From Clostridia bacterium (lineage in GTDB: Bacteria > Bacillota > Clostridia > Christensenellales > UBA1242): a stretch of DNA of 13,028 bases. This document shows positions 12,097-13,028 of the stretch, piece by piece (within the stretch, counting starts at the first letter, position 1; each line of letters starts with the position of its first letter). The stretch covers positions 1 to 13,028 of the forward strand of contig JAGCEE010000069.1 in NCBI GenBank assembly GCA_017650795.1, in the 5' to 3' direction. The position numbers and the translations under genes are program-made. The notes under the pieces are model-generated. The model worked only from the letters and a program-made list of their open reading frames with translations, made no database searches and was not told the origin of the DNA.

Positions 12097-12741
12097 ATGA
12101 AAAAAAGAGCTAAAATAATTACAACAATTGCTTCATTATGCCTTGCAGTAGCTTTACTTGCTTTTGGCGTATATGCAGCAGCAAACGTAACTTTAAATGT
12201 CACATCTCAAGTTAACTTCGTAGTTACCGATGTATTCGCATCAATCACTGGTAATGTTTATAAGAGTGCAGATGGTACTGCTACTGGACAAGAAGCACTT
12301 ACTACACAATACTCAGCAACTACTTACACAGCAGGAACACCAAAAACACCTATGGCAACTGTTGGTGGGGCAGGAACATTAACTTGGGCAATTGAGAACG
12401 GCGATGTTGAATTAACTTCTGCTAAACCTTGGGTTAGATACGTGATTGCAGTCACTAACGATGAAGGTAAACCAATCAATGTTTCTGTAGTAGAAGGCGC
12501 AGGAATTGGTGCTTATGCTACCGCATCAAACAACATGACAAGAGGAACTCTTTCATATACAACAAATGAAAGCGAGCCAAGAAACAATTCTAACTCAACT
12601 GGTGCATTATTAACATGCGAAAACCTTGCAGTTGGCAAAACAGTTACATTTACATACACTGCACATGTAACTAACACCGCAGCAGATGTGGATGATTTCG
12701 AAATTGACCTTGACGTTAGTATCGTTCAATACTCTGCTTAA
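12097..12741 (+). CDS. SipW-dependent-type signal peptide exported protein (TasA/camelysin-like), paralogue B
   Basis: This 214-residue exported protein has a signal peptide (KKRAK, then IITTIASLCLAVALLAFGVY, cleavage after VYA) differing from paralogue A only at its basic start. Many of the matching codons differ at third positions, so the protein sequence is being conserved. After the signal, NVTLNVTSQVNFVVTDV aligns with SLSVTSKVAFVAKDV of A, then the mature domains diverge. Composition is Thr/Ala/Asn/Val-rich without cysteines in the predicted mature part other than one (LTCENL), suiting a beta-sandwich surface or matrix subunit. AAAGGGG lies 11 bases before the ATG. It follows the structured RNA region without an intervening terminator and ends at its own terminator (12773-12801). 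Confidence 0.72.
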   Translation: MKKRAKIITTIASLCLAVALLAFGVYAAANVTLNVTSQVNFVVTDVFASITGNVYKSADGTATGQEALTTQYSATTYTAGTPKTPMATVGGAGTLTWAIENGDVELTSAKPWVRYVIAVTNDEGKPINVSVVEGAGIGAYATASNNMTRGTLSYTTNESEPRNNSNSTGALLTCENLAVGKTVTFTYTAHVTNTAADVDDFEIDLDVSIVQYSA

Positions 12742-12772
12742 TAGCATGTTGAGTTGTTAAAAGAAAAGTAAT

Positions 12773-12805
12773 AAAATGGACTCTAATTTAGAGTCCATTT
12801 TGTTT
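12773..12805 (+). terminator. Terminator of exported protein B
   Basis: AAAATGGACTCTAA (12773-12786) and TTAGAGTCCATTTT (12788-12801) form a 14-bp inverted repeat with a one-base centre (practically a 12-bp stem and five-base loop), followed by TTTTGTTTAT. Confidence 0.82.
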
Positions 12806-12857
12806 ATATCAAATAAAGCAAGGTGGATTTGATTGCTTGTTTAAATATAAATAAAAC

Positions 12858-12887
12858 AAAAAAGTGTGTTAATGTACACACTTTTTT
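12858..12887. terminator. Bidirectional terminator between exported protein B and the right-edge gene
   Basis: AAAAAAGTGTGT (12858-12869) and ACACACTTTTTT (12876-12887) form a perfect 12-bp stem with a six-base loop. It lies 35 bases past the stop of the minus-strand gene at the right edge and can serve both directions. Confidence 0.82.
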
Positions 12888-12922
12888 TGTGTTCGCTTTT
12901 AAGAAGGCCAACAAGCAAATAG

Positions 12923-13028
12923 TTAATATGTTGTAGAGAAAAGGCTGTATTCATTTAATCCTTTTTGTCCGAGCATTTTGCCGTCATATAATTCATACAG
13001 TAAGCAATAATCGTTGTAATCGGTTATA
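12923..13028 (-). CDS. C-terminal end of an unrecognised minus-strand protein
   Basis: The minus strand is open from the window edge to TAA at 12925-12923, giving 34 residues that include ITDYNDYCLLYELYDGKM and LGQKGLNEYSLFSTTY. The residue mix is protein-like, no stop interrupts it, and a bidirectional terminator follows, all supporting a real gene whose start lies beyond the window. No family can be named from this tail. Confidence 0.6.
   Translation of the reverse strand, partial: ITDYNDYCLLYELYDGKMLGQKGLNEYSLFSTTY

Overview
The window looks like chromosomal DNA of a low-GC Bacillota (Firmicutes) bacterium, probably an uncultured anaerobic clostridial-type gut lineage. Reasons: strongly AT-rich sequence, Shine-Dalgarno-led genes, sigma-A type TTGACA/TATAAT promoters, intrinsic terminators with U runs, a DUF1385-prmC-prfA neighbourhood, and small exported proteins with SipW-dependent-type signal peptides. 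The lineage is inferred; no rRNA or tRNA gene is present to fix it.

Layout. 1-596 has no intact gene: it holds a broken 3' fragment of ribosomal protein L23, a probable minus-strand structured RNA ending in a strong terminator, and the leader of the first exported protein (597-1268). 1367-1929 (minus) carries a regulator with a sigma-region-4-like C-terminus and a small ORF at its 3' end. Divergent from it, 2167-4575 (plus) is a compact cassette: Cro/C1-type HTH regulator, ECF-like sigma factor, overlapping single-pass membrane protein (candidate anti-sigma factor), then a secreted papain/C39-like peptidase whose ribosome binding site is buried in a 15-bp hairpin.

4693-7490 holds greA (minus), a DUF378 membrane protein (plus), a minus-strand pair of a six-TM membrane protein and an orphan HicB-like protein, and an amidase-like protein (plus). 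7572-10447 is a translation-termination module: a DUF1385-PrmC fusion and release factor 1, PrmC being the enzyme that methylates the RF1 GGQ glutamine. 10539-11195 (minus) is an ABC-type ATPase with several catalytic motifs lost.

11196-12096 is a 900-base stretch with no protein gene. Inside it an ideal sigma-A promoter (11520-11548) fires directly into a densely helical region (about 11554-11954), the best candidate here for an undescribed large structured RNA. It precedes a second SipW-type exported protein (12097-12741), a paralogue of the one at the left edge. The right edge holds the C-terminus of an unrecognised minus-strand gene.

Short TGAATAATGAATA-type repeats sit at the stop codons of at least four genes. 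All 17 gene ends I can read use TAA or TAG; none uses TGA.
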